From: Coriobacteriia bacterium
GTDB taxonomy: Bacteria; Actinomycetota; Coriobacteriia; Anaerosomatales; SLCP01
Assembly (NCBI GenBank): GCA_007121015.1
Contig: SKMN01000025.1
Coordinates: forward strand, 1-64,000
DNA: 64,000 nt
Reading direction: 5' to 3'
The notes below the pieces were generated by a model, which was not told where the DNA came from, made no database searches, and worked only from the letters and a program-made list of their open reading frames with translations. How positions within the stretch are numbered: the stretch's first letter is position 1; the number at the start of each line of letters is the position of its first letter. Both the position numbers and the translations under genes were made by a program. Below are positions 38,039 to 48,134 of the stretch, one piece after another.

Positions 38039-40105
38039 TTACGACGACTCTTTCTCCGCTTTCGCCTGTTCGATGACCTTAGGCGCAAGGTCCCCGGGGA
38101 CCTGCTCGTACCCTTCGATCGCGATCGAATAGGTGCCCGTGCCGCTCGTGATCGAGCGCAGGTGCGGCGAGTAGTGGAGGACCTCGGCGTAGGGGACCTG
38201 CGCGTGGATGCGCTGTCCTCCGTCGGAGGTGTCCATGCCGAGGATCCGGCCACGCATGGAGCTGATGTCGCCCATGACCGCTCCGGCGTACTCGTCCGGG
38301 ACGTCGATCTCGAGCGTGGCGATCGGCTCCAGCAGCACTGGATCGGCCTTCTCGGTCGCCGCGCGGAACGCGATCCGGGCCGCGGTCTTGAACGCGATCT
38401 CCGAGCTGTCGACCGAGTGGTACGAGCCGTCGTAGACCGCCACCTTGACGTCGACCACGGGATACCCGGCCAGCACGCCTTGGGCCATCGTCTCCTGGAC
38501 ACCCTTGTCGACCGCGGGGATGAACTGCCGAGGGATCCGTCCGCCGACGATCTCGTCGGCGAACTCGTAACCCTTGCCAGGGTTGGGCTCGATGCGCAGC
38601 CAGCAGTCGCCGAACTGGCCCGAACCGCCCGTCTGCTTCTTGTGTCTCCCCTGCGCCTCTGCGGTCTTGCGGATCGTCTCGCGGTAGGGGATGCGCAGGT
38701 CGATCGTCTCCGCCTCGGCGTGGTAACGGTCCCGCAGACGTGAGATCGCGATATCGATCTGGACGTCCCCGAGACCGCCGAGCACCGTCTGGTTGGTCTC
38801 CTCGTCTCGAGTGAGACGGAGCGTGGGCTCCTCTTCGACCAGCTTGTTCAGTGCGACGCCGAGCTTGTCCTCGTCGGCCTTGGTCTTCGCCTGGATGGCG
38901 ACGGGGTAGAGAGGCTCGGGGAACGGCATAGGGGAGAAGGTGATGGAACCGTCGGCGGAGAGCGTGTCGCCGGTGAGCGTCTCGCCCAGCTTCGAGAGAA
39001 CGGCGATGTCGCCGGCGGGCGCTCCGTCGACGTCGCTCGTCTCTTTGCCCACCATCGTGAGCACATGACCGACGCGCTCCTTCTTGCCGGTACGGCTGTT
39101 GACCAGCTCGGTGTTGGGGGTGAGCGTGCCCGACACCACCTTCACCAGGCTGAGCCGGCCGACGTACGGGTCGGAGACGGTCTTGAACACGAATGCGGAC
39201 ACGTCGCCGTCTGTCGTGATCTCCTGTCCGCCGCCGTCGGCCGTGGGGATCGGACCGTGCGTGGTGGGCTCGGGGAAGAACGAGACGATCTCGTCGAGCA
39301 GGTCTTCGACGCCCTGCAACTTCGTCGCTGACGTGATGAAGGTGGGGATGAAGATGCCCTGCGCGATCGCCTTGTCGAGCAGGACCTCGAGCTCCTCTTG
39401 GGAGAGCGGCTCGCCTTCGAGCAGGTACTTCTCCATGAGGTCGTCGTCGGCCTCCGCGACCAGCTCGGTGAGCTTGTCCCGCGCCTTCTCCGCTGCCGAG
39501 GTGAACTCCTCGGGGATGTCGCCGACCTCCTCATGGTCACCTTCGTGGTGGTACGCCTTCATGCGGATGACGTCGATGACGCCCCGGAACGAGGCCTCTG
39601 CGCCCATCGGCACCTGGACTGCCCCGATGCGGTGACCGTAGCGCTCCTCGAGTGCGGCCATCGTGGCGTCGAAATCCGCGTTCTCCTTGTCGAGACGGTT
39701 GATGAGGATGGCGCGGGCGACCCCCATCTCGCCGGCGAGCTTCCAGAGCCGGTCGGTCTGGACCTGTGGGCCCGACACGGCGTCGACCACGAACAGCGCC
39801 ATCTCTGCAGCGGCGAGTCCTGCGATCGCGTCACCGATGAAATCGGCATAACCCGGTGTGTCGATGACGTTGATCTTGACGCTCTTGTGGTTCACGGGAG
39901 CAAGCGCGAGGTTCACGGAGTTCTTGCGCTTGATCTCCTCGGGGTCCCAGTCGAGGTTCGAATGACCTTCGTCGACACTGCCGAGGCGGCTCGTGGCGCC
40001 GGCCACGTGGAGCATGGCCTCGGCCAGTGACGTCTTACCTGCTCCGCCGTGTCCGACGAGCACGACGTTACGGACCTTGTCGGTGGTAGGCGCTCCCAAG
40101 TGCAT
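38039..40105 (-). CDS. Elongation factor G-like protein (EF-G2 type)
   Basis: GHGGAGKTSLAEAML P-loop, NVIDTPGYADF, INRLDKENADF; full EF-G length. Confidence 0.88.
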   Translation of the reverse strand: MHLGAPTTDKVRNVVLVGHGGAGKTSLAEAMLHVAGATSRLGSVDEGHSNLDWDPEEIKRKNSVNLALAPVNHKSVKINVIDTPGYADFIGDAIAGLAAAEMALFVVDAVSGPQVQTDRLWKLAGEMGVARAILINRLDKENADFDATMAALEERYGHRIGAVQVPMGAEASFRGVIDVIRMKAYHHEGDHEEVGDIPEEFTSAAEKARDKLTELVAEADDDLMEKYLLEGEPLSQEELEVLLDKAIAQGIFIPTFITSATKLQGVEDLLDEIVSFFPEPTTHGPIPTADGGGQEITTDGDVSAFVFKTVSDPYVGRLSLVKVVSGTLTPNTELVNSRTGKKERVGHVLTMVGKETSDVDGAPAGDIAVLSKLGETLTGDTLSADGSITFSPMPFPEPLYPVAIQAKTKADEDKLGVALNKLVEEEPTLRLTRDEETNQTVLGGLGDVQIDIAISRLRDRYHAEAETIDLRIPYRETIRKTAEAQGRHKKQTGGSGQFGDCWLRIEPNPGKGYEFADEIVGGRIPRQFIPAVDKGVQETMAQGVLAGYPVVDVKVAVYDGSYHSVDSSEIAFKTAARIAFRAATEKADPVLLEPIATLEIDVPDEYAGAVMGDISSMRGRILGMDTSDGGQRIHAQVPYAEVLHYSPHLRSITSGTGTYSIAIEGYEQVPGDLAPKVIEQAKAEKESS

Positions 40106-40296
40106 CTCCTCCTTGATCGGTCGCGTCGCGGAACGAGAACCCTGGTGCCATCACCGTGCATGGTGCGCACGGGTGCATCCCGTCCAGACAGCATACTCCT
40201 TTCTCGCTTCTCGGCCACCCTGATAGAATGATAAACCGTGTTCGGGATCGTTCCCGGCACGCGCCCGCGATCGCACTGGGAAGGACGTCACGTACG

Positions 40297-40950
40297 ATGC
40301 GTATCTCACGTACCACGGTGTCATCACTCGTTCTCTCCGCCGTACTGCTCTCGGCGGTACTGCTCGTCCAGGGATGTTCGGCCGCCGAGCGGTCTGTTCC
40401 CCCGCCCACCACGCCGGCCGAGTCCAAGTCAGGTATCGAGCCCGTTCCGCCCACGCCCGAGGAGGAAGCTTTGTACACGCCCGAGTACGAGCCCACTGGT
40501 GACGAAGTAGCCGTCATCACGACGCCCAAGGGCGTCATCAAGTTCGAGTTCTACTTCGAAGATGCACCCAACCACGTGGCTGCGTTCATCGAGCGTGCCG
40601 ATGAGGGCTTCTACGACGGCACCAAGTTCCACCGGGTCGAGCCCGGGTTCGTCATCCAGGGCGGCGATCCGCTGTCCCGCACCGACGACCCCATGGTCGG
40701 CACGGGTGGCCCCGGATACCGTCTGGCTGCCGAGTTCAACGACCGTCAACACCTCGAAGGCACGGTGGCGATGGCGCGCTCCGCCGACCCGAACTCGGCG
40801 GGTTCACAGTTCTACATCTGCCTCGGGCCGCAGCCGCGCCTCGACGGCGAGTACACCGTGTTCGGCCAGGTGGTCGAGGGCCTCGACGTCGTGAAATCGA
40901 TCGCTGTCGGGGATGTCATGGAGAGCGTACGCATAGAGCACGGCGAGTAG
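40297..40950 (+). CDS. Peptidylprolyl isomerase (cyclophilin type), lipoprotein
   Basis: Lipobox [44 protein letters not shown]. Confidence 0.92.
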   Translation: MRISRTTVSSLVLSAVLLSAVLLVQGCSAAERSVPPPTTPAESKSGIEPVPPTPEEEALYTPEYEPTGDEVAVITTPKGVIKFEFYFEDAPNHVAAFIERADEGFYDGTKFHRVEPGFVIQGGDPLSRTDDPMVGTGGPGYRLAAEFNDRQHLEGTVAMARSADPNSAGSQFYICLGPQPRLDGEYTVFGQVVEGLDVVKSIAVGDVMESVRIEHGE

Positions 40951-40961
40951 GGCACGGCGAC

Positions 40962-42290
40962 GTGGACGAGGTCCGTTTCCAGGAAGGCAAAGAGGCGTAC
41001 GCCGCCAAAGACTATCGTGCCGCGGTCAAGGCGTTCATCGCTGCGGCCGACGAACACGATGAGGGCAGTGGCGCCGCGTTCCACATGGCCGGTAATGCGC
41101 TGGTCAGGTTGCGGCGGTACGCCGACGCGGTGACCGTCTATCGCCACGCGCTCGCCGACGAAAGCTACGACAAGCACTCGGCGGTCCAGGTCAACCTCGG
41201 CATGGCGTACACCTCTCTCGGCGAGTACGCCGAGGCGGTCGCCGCCTACGAGGCCGCGATCGAAGACCCCGACTACGCCGGGGTCCACCGGGCTTTGCAG
41301 GGCAAGGCCGGAGCGCTCTGCGAGATGGGCGACATCGAGCAGGCGGCCCTGGCGTACCGTCAGGCGGCCCTGGATTCGGACAACCCCGATCCCGGGAAAG
41401 CACTCAACAACCTCGGCCTGTGCTTCATGGCGATGAAGCGCCCGGGGGACGCCATAGAGGCGTACCGTGCCGCGCTCGGGTTCGACTCCTACGCCGGCCG
41501 GGGCAAGGCGCTCGCGAACCTCGGCCTCGCCTACCATGCGCTCGGTCGCTACGAGGAAGCCAAGAAGGCGTTCGACAAAGCAGTGGGGCTCCACGGACAC
41601 GCTCTTTCTGCGGCGGCAGCGAACGCGCTCGCGGAGAGCGAACGCGCGCTGGAGCCGGGGCGCCGCGAGACGATCGAGGGCTGGAGCACCGGCGAGATGC
41701 CGCCGGTCATCGACGAGCCGATCGTGACTCCTGCAGACCTCGGCGACACGGGCGAGTTCATGGCGGTGGGCACCGGAGGCGTCGTCCCCCCGAGCCAAGA
41801 CGAGGTCTCGGCCTTCTTCAGCATGACCGACGAGGAGATGAAGGAGCGCGACCGAGAGGCGCGCCGCGCCGAGCGCATCGTACGCCGTTCCGAGCGTAAC
41901 CCGTGGGCGCTCGTTGGAGGGGTCGTGCTCGTGATCGTCGTACTCGCCGGCGCGTTCGCCGGCGCGTTCGCGGCCGGTCTCGGGTATCCCACGCAGCGGA
42001 TGACGGTGGAGGGCATGCTTGCGGCACGGGCCGAGGGCAGACCGGTGGCGAGGTATTGGGTGGCGGTGCCGACCGCCGACGTCGATCGCGAGATGGCCAA
42101 GCTCCCGCCGATGCAGGAGTTCACCATCGACGAGATCGAACGGTCTCCTCGCACGTCGCGCGTGGCCGTCACGGTGACACCGGAGAGCGGGGCACCCCTC
42201 CACTACGAGATCACGCTGGCCCGCGAGGGCGTGGGCTGGAGAGTGACGGGAGTGGAGAACGACTGGAGATCGACCGGCGGAGGCTCGTAG
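40962..42290 (+). CDS. Tetratricopeptide repeat protein with C-terminal membrane segment
   Basis: Multiple TPR units (KALNNLGLCFMAMKRPGDAIEAYRAAL, KALANLGLAYHALGRYEEAKKAFDKAV) and TM WALVGGVVLVIVVLAGAFAGAFAAG. Confidence 0.85.
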   Translation: MDEVRFQEGKEAYAAKDYRAAVKAFIAAADEHDEGSGAAFHMAGNALVRLRRYADAVTVYRHALADESYDKHSAVQVNLGMAYTSLGEYAEAVAAYEAAIEDPDYAGVHRALQGKAGALCEMGDIEQAALAYRQAALDSDNPDPGKALNNLGLCFMAMKRPGDAIEAYRAALGFDSYAGRGKALANLGLAYHALGRYEEAKKAFDKAVGLHGHALSAAAANALAESERALEPGRRETIEGWSTGEMPPVIDEPIVTPADLGDTGEFMAVGTGGVVPPSQDEVSAFFSMTDEEMKERDREARRAERIVRRSERNPWALVGGVVLVIVVLAGAFAGAFAAGLGYPTQRMTVEGMLAARAEGRPVARYWVAVPTADVDREMAKLPPMQEFTIDEIERSPRTSRVAVTVTPESGAPLHYEITLAREGVGWRVTGVENDWRSTGGGS

Positions 42291-42350
42291 CCTCACCCGC
42301 CGTTGTCCGAGATACTGTCCGGAGCATCGCACACGATCGAAAGGATACAC

Positions 42351-42755
42351 GTGGAGCAGAGTACATACATCATGATCAAGCCGGATGCCGTCGCGCGCGG
42401 GCTCATCGCGCCGATCATCTCGCGCTTCGAGGCCACAGGTCTTTGCATCGACCGTCTCGAACTCGGGATGGTCACCCGCGAACAGGCCGAAGCCAACTAC
42501 GCGGAGCATGAGGGCAAGCCGTTCTACGAGAGTCTCATCGCCTACATCACCTCGGGTCCTGTCGTGAAGATGGTGCTGTCCGGGCCCGAAGCCGTCCTCG
42601 TCTGCCGCAAGCTCATGGGTGCTACCAACCCGCTGGATGCGGCGCCCGGTACGATACGAGGAGATTTCGGCCTGACTATGGAGGCGAACATAGTCCACGG
42701 TTCGGATTCTCCCGAGTCGGCGAAGCGGGAGATCGAGATCTTCTTCGGCGGATAG
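42351..42755 (+). CDS. ndk: Nucleoside-diphosphate kinase
   Basis: TYIMIKPDAVARGL; GATNPLDAAPGTIRGDFG; NIVHGSDSPESAKREI. Confidence 0.93.
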   Translation: MEQSTYIMIKPDAVARGLIAPIISRFEATGLCIDRLELGMVTREQAEANYAEHEGKPFYESLIAYITSGPVVKMVLSGPEAVLVCRKLMGATNPLDAAPGTIRGDFGLTMEANIVHGSDSPESAKREIEIFFGG

Positions 42756-42763
42756 CGCGCACA

Positions 42764-42791
42764 CGGGCCGGTACGAAGACGTACCGGCCCG
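42764..42791 (+). terminator. Hairpin terminator after ndk
   Basis: cgggccggtac-gaagac-gtaccggcccg. Confidence 0.65.
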
Positions 42792-42858
42792 ACAGCTAGA
42801 TGGACCGGCGCGCCTGGCGCCGGAACCTGGATGCCGTGCCGGCGGTAAGGGGTTGCTC

Positions 42859-43884
42859 ATGTTCTTCAGGATCATGGAGAAGGACCGGATCGGCGACCTG
42901 GTCGCGGGTCTGTCGACGGAATATGAGGTGATCGGTCCGGTAGCCAAGGGTCACAGCTTCACCTTCGCTACCATCGACGACGCAGACCAGTTGAGGCTCG
43001 ACTACGACACGACCATCCTGCCGCCGAAGAAGCTGTTCTTCCCGCCCGAGGACCAGATGATGAGGTTTCGGGTCGTCGACAACGAGGTGCTCGACGACGA
43101 CGTGTTCGCCGGACCGCGTGTCGTGATCGGTCTCCATCCGTGCGACATCAACGCGTTGCTCCTCATGGATAACGTCTTCCTCGGCGAGTACGAGGATCCC
43201 TACTACAAGGCGCGCCGGGATTCGACGCTGCTCATCGGCTTGTCGTGCGAACCGTCCGACACGTGTTTCTGCAACGCGTGGAACACCGATGAGGCCCACT
43301 GGGGTTTCGACCTCTTCCTGACCGACCTCGGTGACGCCTATTTCGTCTCGGTACGCTCGGCCAAGGGTGCTGAGCTGCTCGACCGCAGCGTCGAGACCCG
43401 TGTCGCCGCACACGACGACACCGTGCGCTTCCAGGAGCGGACGCGGGCCTTCAAGCGCTCCTTCCCCGAGCGCCTCGATACCGACCAGCTTCCGGTCCTG
43501 CTCGACGCGAAGTTCGACGACCCGCTGTGGGACGAACTCGGGGAGCGATGTCTTTCATGTGGCGCATGCTCGATGGTGTGCCCGACGTGCTACTGCTTCG
43601 ACGTCCGCGACGACCTGGCGCCCGATCAGCGCACCGGTGTGCGCACCCGGCGCTGGGACTCGTGCCAGTTCAGCGAGTTCGCGGCGGTCGCCCACGGCGA
43701 GAACTTCCGCGCCTCGCGGGGTTCCCGGGTCAAGTACCGCTACTACCACAAGCAGTGGGGATACCTATCCAAGTTCGAGCGCGTTCTGTGCGTCGGGTGC
43801 GGACGGTGTGCACGGGCGTGTCTCGCCGGCATCACCCCTCGCGACGTCGTGGCCGCGCTGGTCGAAGGTGAGGAGATACGATGA
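42859..43884 (+). CDS. Sulfhydrogenase-type beta subunit (AsrA/HydB-like 4Fe-4S protein)
   Basis: CLSCGACSMVCPTCYCFDV and CVGCGRCARACLAGI; operon with hydrogenase genes. Confidence 0.85.
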   Translation: MFFRIMEKDRIGDLVAGLSTEYEVIGPVAKGHSFTFATIDDADQLRLDYDTTILPPKKLFFPPEDQMMRFRVVDNEVLDDDVFAGPRVVIGLHPCDINALLLMDNVFLGEYEDPYYKARRDSTLLIGLSCEPSDTCFCNAWNTDEAHWGFDLFLTDLGDAYFVSVRSAKGAELLDRSVETRVAAHDDTVRFQERTRAFKRSFPERLDTDQLPVLLDAKFDDPLWDELGERCLSCGACSMVCPTCYCFDVRDDLAPDQRTGVRTRRWDSCQFSEFAAVAHGENFRASRGSRVKYRYYHKQWGYLSKFERVLCVGCGRCARACLAGITPRDVVAALVEGEEIR

Positions 43885-44738
43885 GCGCGTCGCAGACGTA
43901 CCGCGAGCTCGCGCACAACCCCTACCGTCCGTGGCCAGCCCGGATCACCTCGATCATCGACCTGACCGAGAAGGAGAAGCTCTTCGAGATCCGCCTCATC
44001 GACGACCGGGTGCGGGAGGCGTTCGACTTTCACTCCGGACAGTTCGTCGAGGTCTCGATCTTCGGGGTGGGGGAGGCGCCGATATCGATCTCCTCGGCCC
44101 CGAGCAAGCAAGGCTTCGTCGAGCTGTGCGTGCGGAAGACCGGTGACGTGACGCGCGTGCTGCACGAGAAGCAGTGCGGTGACATCATCGGCATCCGCGG
44201 ACCGTTCGGGAGGGGGTTCCCTTTCGAGGAGATGCGCGGGCACGACATCTTGCTCGTGGCCGGCGGGCTCGGCATCGCGCCGCTCAAGAGCCTCATCAAC
44301 CACATCCACGACGACCGTCACGAGTTCGGTAAGGTCACCATCTTGTATGGTGCGAAGAACCCCTCCGAGATCCTCTTCCGCCAGCAGTTCGAGATGTGGA
44401 AGCACCGGGAGGACTTCGATCTCGTGATGACCGTGGACGAACCGGACGACACGTGGAAGTTCGAGGTCGGGCGCGTCACCAAGCTCTTCGAGACGGTCGA
44501 CGTCGATCCCGCAGTCACGTACGGGGCGATCTGCGGCCCGCCGGTCATGTATCGGTTCGTCATCGACGAGATGCGCAAGAAGGGCGTCAACGTCGATCGC
44601 ATCTACGTGAGCTTCGAGCGCCGCATGAAGTGCGGCATCGGCAAGTGCGGCCACTGCGGCGTCGGACACCAGTACGCGTGCATCGACGGCCCGGTGTTCA
44701 ACTACTGGGAAGCCATGAACCTCCGGGAGGCGATCTAG
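43881..44738 (+). CDS. Sulfhydrogenase-type gamma subunit, FAD/NAD(P)-binding (AsrB/HydG-like)
   Basis: FHSGQFVEVSIFGVGEAPISISSAP, LLVAGGLGIAPLKSLI, CGIGKCGHCGVGHQYACIDGPVF. Confidence 0.87.
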   Translation: MSASQTYRELAHNPYRPWPARITSIIDLTEKEKLFEIRLIDDRVREAFDFHSGQFVEVSIFGVGEAPISISSAPSKQGFVELCVRKTGDVTRVLHEKQCGDIIGIRGPFGRGFPFEEMRGHDILLVAGGLGIAPLKSLINHIHDDRHEFGKVTILYGAKNPSEILFRQQFEMWKHREDFDLVMTVDEPDDTWKFEVGRVTKLFETVDVDPAVTYGAICGPPVMYRFVIDEMRKKGVNVDRIYVSFERRMKCGIGKCGHCGVGHQYACIDGPVFNYWEAMNLREAI

Positions 44739-45488
44739 ATGGCGCCGCGTGTCGTGGTCGTAGGCCTGGCGAGCGATTTCGGTTGTCAGGTGCAGATGAC
44801 CAATATCGAGGACCACCTGCTCGACGTCCTCGGCGTGATCGACCTCGCGTACTGGCAGCTCGCGTCCTCCGGGCACATGCCGGAAGATTACGATGTCGCG
44901 ATCGTCGAAGGGGCTGTGACCATCGAGGAGCACGTGCGGACGCTGGAGCGTCTGAGGCGGACCGCCTCAGCGGTGATCGCGATCGGCTCGTGCGCCGTCA
45001 CCGGCGGTATTCCAGCTCTCGCGAGCGCGGGAGACCTCGAGGCCCGGTACGGCTGCGTGTACGGAGCCGAGGGGGCTGCGGTCGCGTGCGGGCGCATCTC
45101 GCCGAAGCCGGTGCACGCCGTCATCGACGTCGACTACCGGGTCCCGGGGTGTCCCATCGACACCGACGAGTTTGTCCGCGTACTCTCGCGGGCGCTCCTC
45201 GGCCTGGCAGACCGCATCGACGACGAGCCCCTGTGCGCCGTCTGCAAGATGAAGGAGAACGTATGCTTCTTCGAGCGCGACGAGGTCTGCCTCGGCCCGA
45301 TCACGCGGAGCGGGTGCGGCGCGCGCTGTGTGGGGTTCGGTAGGCCGTGCACCGCGTGCCGGGGGCTCTCGCCCGAGGCGAACGTCGACTCGCTCGCCGA
45401 ACTCCTCGGGGAGCGCGGAGTGGCTCGCGCCGACCTCGAACACAGGATCTCTCTCTACAACACCATCGAGGAGGTACCAGGCCGATGA
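44739..45488 (+). CDS. NiFe hydrogenase small (delta) subunit, group 3 type
   Basis: SDFGCQVQMTNIE, EGAVTIEEH, AIGSCAVTGGIPAL, DVDYRVPGCPID. Confidence 0.87.
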   Translation: MAPRVVVVGLASDFGCQVQMTNIEDHLLDVLGVIDLAYWQLASSGHMPEDYDVAIVEGAVTIEEHVRTLERLRRTASAVIAIGSCAVTGGIPALASAGDLEARYGCVYGAEGAAVACGRISPKPVHAVIDVDYRVPGCPIDTDEFVRVLSRALLGLADRIDDEPLCAVCKMKENVCFFERDEVCLGPITRSGCGARCVGFGRPCTACRGLSPEANVDSLAELLGERGVARADLEHRISLYNTIEEVPGR

Positions 45489-46750
45489 GCACTACGCTGA
45501 CGGTCGAGCACGTCGCACGCATCGAGGGCCACGGGACGATCACGGTCGGCGTTTCCGACGGGAAGGTCCGCGCGATCGGTATGGACGTGGTCGAGCCTGC
45601 CCGGTTCTTCGAATCGATGGTCGCCGGTAGGCGTATCGATGAGGTCCCGCTCGTCACGAGCCGCATCTGCGGCATCTGCTCTCCCAATCATGCGATCACC
45701 GCGATCAAGGCACTCGAGGCCGCCCTTGGTGTGGAGGTGAACGAGCGCACGGTGTTGCTGCGTAAGCTGCTCGTCTACGGGTCGTACCTGCAGAACCACG
45801 CGACGCACCTCTACCTCTTCGCCGCGCCGGACTACGTCAACCTGCCGAGCGTGTTCCCGCTCGCCGAGACGCACCCCGACATCGTCGAGCGGGCGCTGCG
45901 CATCAAGAAGTTCGGCAACGAGCTGACGACGCTCGTGGGCGGTCGGCCGGTGCACCCGGTGACCGCGGTCATCGGCGGGTTCACGAGCGAGCCGTCCGAG
46001 GCCCGCCTGGAGGCGTTCGCCATCGCGCTCGGCGACATCATCGAGGACGCGGTCGCCACGGCCGAGTTGTTCGCGGCGTTCACCGAGTACGAGTACGAGA
46101 CCGCCGGCGAGATGCTGGCACTGCGCGACGATACCGATTACGGCATCTATGACGGCGATATAGCCTCGCTCGACGCCGGATGGAGGCGACCGGTGTCCGA
46201 GTACCGCTCGGTCATCGAGGAGACCGTCGTGGGTCACAGCAACGCGAAGCACTCGACGGTCGGCGGCAGGACGTTCATGGTGGGCGCCCTGCCCCGGGTG
46301 AACCTCTCGGCCGACCTGCTCATGCCGCGGGCACGAGCAGCGCTCGACGCCGCGGGCCTTACACCGCCGTCGCGTAACACGTTCATGAACAACGTCTGTC
46401 AGGCGATCGAGTTGGTCGATGCCGCCGAGCGCTGTCGCGACTACATCGAGCGGCTCCTGCGCGAAGGCGGGTCGGCACAGGTCGCACCGTTCGCCGTCGC
46501 CGGGGGCGCCGGTGCGGGAGCGACGGAGGCGCCGAGGGGGACCCTCTACCACAGCTACGAGGTCGATGGTGACGGTATCGTCCGTGCCGCCGACATCATC
46601 ACCCCGACCGCCCAGAACCTCGCGAACCTCGAGGCCGACATGAGAAGGTTCGCTCCGACCGTGGTCGACCTGCCGCAACCCGAGTTCCTGGCCGCGATCG
46701 AGCGTCTCGTGCGCGCGTACGACCCATGTTTGTCGTGCTCGGTGCACTGA
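45485..46750 (+). CDS. NiFe hydrogenase large (alpha) subunit, group 3 type, no C-terminal extension
   Basis: VTSRICGICSPNHAITA and C-terminal YDPCLSCSVH immediately followed by TGA. Confidence 0.9.
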   Translation: MSTTLTVEHVARIEGHGTITVGVSDGKVRAIGMDVVEPARFFESMVAGRRIDEVPLVTSRICGICSPNHAITAIKALEAALGVEVNERTVLLRKLLVYGSYLQNHATHLYLFAAPDYVNLPSVFPLAETHPDIVERALRIKKFGNELTTLVGGRPVHPVTAVIGGFTSEPSEARLEAFAIALGDIIEDAVATAELFAAFTEYEYETAGEMLALRDDTDYGIYDGDIASLDAGWRRPVSEYRSVIEETVVGHSNAKHSTVGGRTFMVGALPRVNLSADLLMPRARAALDAAGLTPPSRNTFMNNVCQAIELVDAAERCRDYIERLLREGGSAQVAPFAVAGGAGAGATEAPRGTLYHSYEVDGDGIVRAADIITPTAQNLANLEADMRRFAPTVVDLPQPEFLAAIERLVRAYDPCLSCSVH

Positions 46751-46835
46751 GAAGCGCCCTGGAGACAGGAATCGGGCTCCGCTTCTAGAACCCATACGTC
46801 ATCGCGGTACGCCGTCGACCTGGAGGGCACGCCTG

Positions 46836-48134
46836 GTGTCTCCTCGCCGGTTCAGGGGCGGTATCCATCCGCCCGACCACAAAGAAAAGACAAGAGGGGG
46901 CTCATCGGCGCGGATCGGCGTTCCGGAGCGGATCGTGCTGCCGATGGTCCAACACCTCGGTACGCCGTGCGTTCCTGCCGTCGAGGCCGGTGACGTCGTC
47001 GAGCGCGGCCAAGTCGTCGGTCGTGCCGAAGCGATGGTCAGCGCCCCGATCCACTCCCCGGTCGCAGGGACGGTCATCGCCGTCACCGAGACGCTGACGG
47101 CGACGGGCGCGCGCGTCCCTGCCGTGGAGATCGCCCCCGAAGCGGAACAGGACTGGGACCGGTTCGTCCCCCTCGAGGACGCGGAGGTCGTGCATACCGT
47201 TCGGGCGGCAGGCATCGTCGGTCTCGGCGGAGCGGCGTTCCCCTCGGCGGTCAAGCTCACGCCGCCACAAGACATGCCGGTCTCGACGGTGATCCTCAAC
47301 GGGTGCGAGTGCGAGCCGTACCTGACGTGCGATCACCGGACGATGCTCGAGCGCCCGGGGAGGGTTGTCGCGGGGGGACGGATCATCGCCGAGGCCGTCG
47401 GCGCGTCACGGACGGTGATCGGCATCGAGGCCAACAAGTTCGACGCCGTCGACACCATGCGGTCGGCTGCGGGCGGATCGGCCGAGGTATGCGTCCTGCC
47501 GGCGCACTACCCGCAGGGCGCCGAGAAGCAACTCATCAGGTCCGTCCTCGGTATCGAAGTACCGCACGGCAAGCTGCCGGCGGCGACCGGGGCACTCGTG
47601 CACAACGTCTCGACGGCCGCTGCCATCGCGGACGCGGTCGAGGACCGGCGACCGCTCATGGAGCGTGTCATGACGGTGACCGGCCACGTCGCCCGTCCCG
47701 GGAACTACCTCGTGCCGATAGGGACGCTCGTTTCGGACGTCCTTGCGGCGGCGGGCGGGACCGTCGGCGAGGTCGCGCGGGTGATAGTGGGAGGACCGAT
47801 GACAGGGATGCCGCTCGCGGGGCTCGACGTACCTGTCGTGAAGGCGACCGGTGGGATCGTCGTGTTCGCTCAGGGTGAGGTCGCACCCGCGGTCCTCGGC
47901 GACCAGCCCTGCATCCGGTGCGCACGCTGTGTGGCGGCGTGCCCGATGTGGCTCGAGCCTTACGTGATAGGCATCCATGCGAACCGTCGCGACTGGGACG
48001 CGACCGAGCGGTACCACGCGATCGACTGCATCGAGTGCGGCTGTTGCAGCTACGTGTGCCCGACCAGCCGTCCGCTCGTGCAGCTCATCAGGCGGGCGAA
48101 GCATATGCTGATGGAGAGGGGCTCGAAGCTGTGA
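46836..48134 (+). CDS. rnfC: Electron transport complex subunit RnfC
   Basis: FRGGIHPPDHKEKTRG, NGCECEPYLTCDHRTM, CIRCARCVAACPMWLEP. Confidence 0.93.
   Translation: MSPRRFRGGIHPPDHKEKTRGGSSARIGVPERIVLPMVQHLGTPCVPAVEAGDVVERGQVVGRAEAMVSAPIHSPVAGTVIAVTETLTATGARVPAVEIAPEAEQDWDRFVPLEDAEVVHTVRAAGIVGLGGAAFPSAVKLTPPQDMPVSTVILNGCECEPYLTCDHRTMLERPGRVVAGGRIIAEAVGASRTVIGIEANKFDAVDTMRSAAGGSAEVCVLPAHYPQGAEKQLIRSVLGIEVPHGKLPAATGALVHNVSTAAAIADAVEDRRPLMERVMTVTGHVARPGNYLVPIGTLVSDVLAAAGGTVGEVARVIVGGPMTGMPLAGLDVPVVKATGGIVVFAQGEVAPAVLGDQPCIRCARCVAACPMWLEPYVIGIHANRRDWDATERYHAIDCIECGCCSYVCPTSRPLVQLIRRAKHMLMERGSKL

Noticed and set aside
40812-42947. 711-aa minus-strand ORF opposite the TPR and ndk genes
   Set aside because: Spurious antisense ORF; the plus strand encodes recognisable TPR and NDK proteins.
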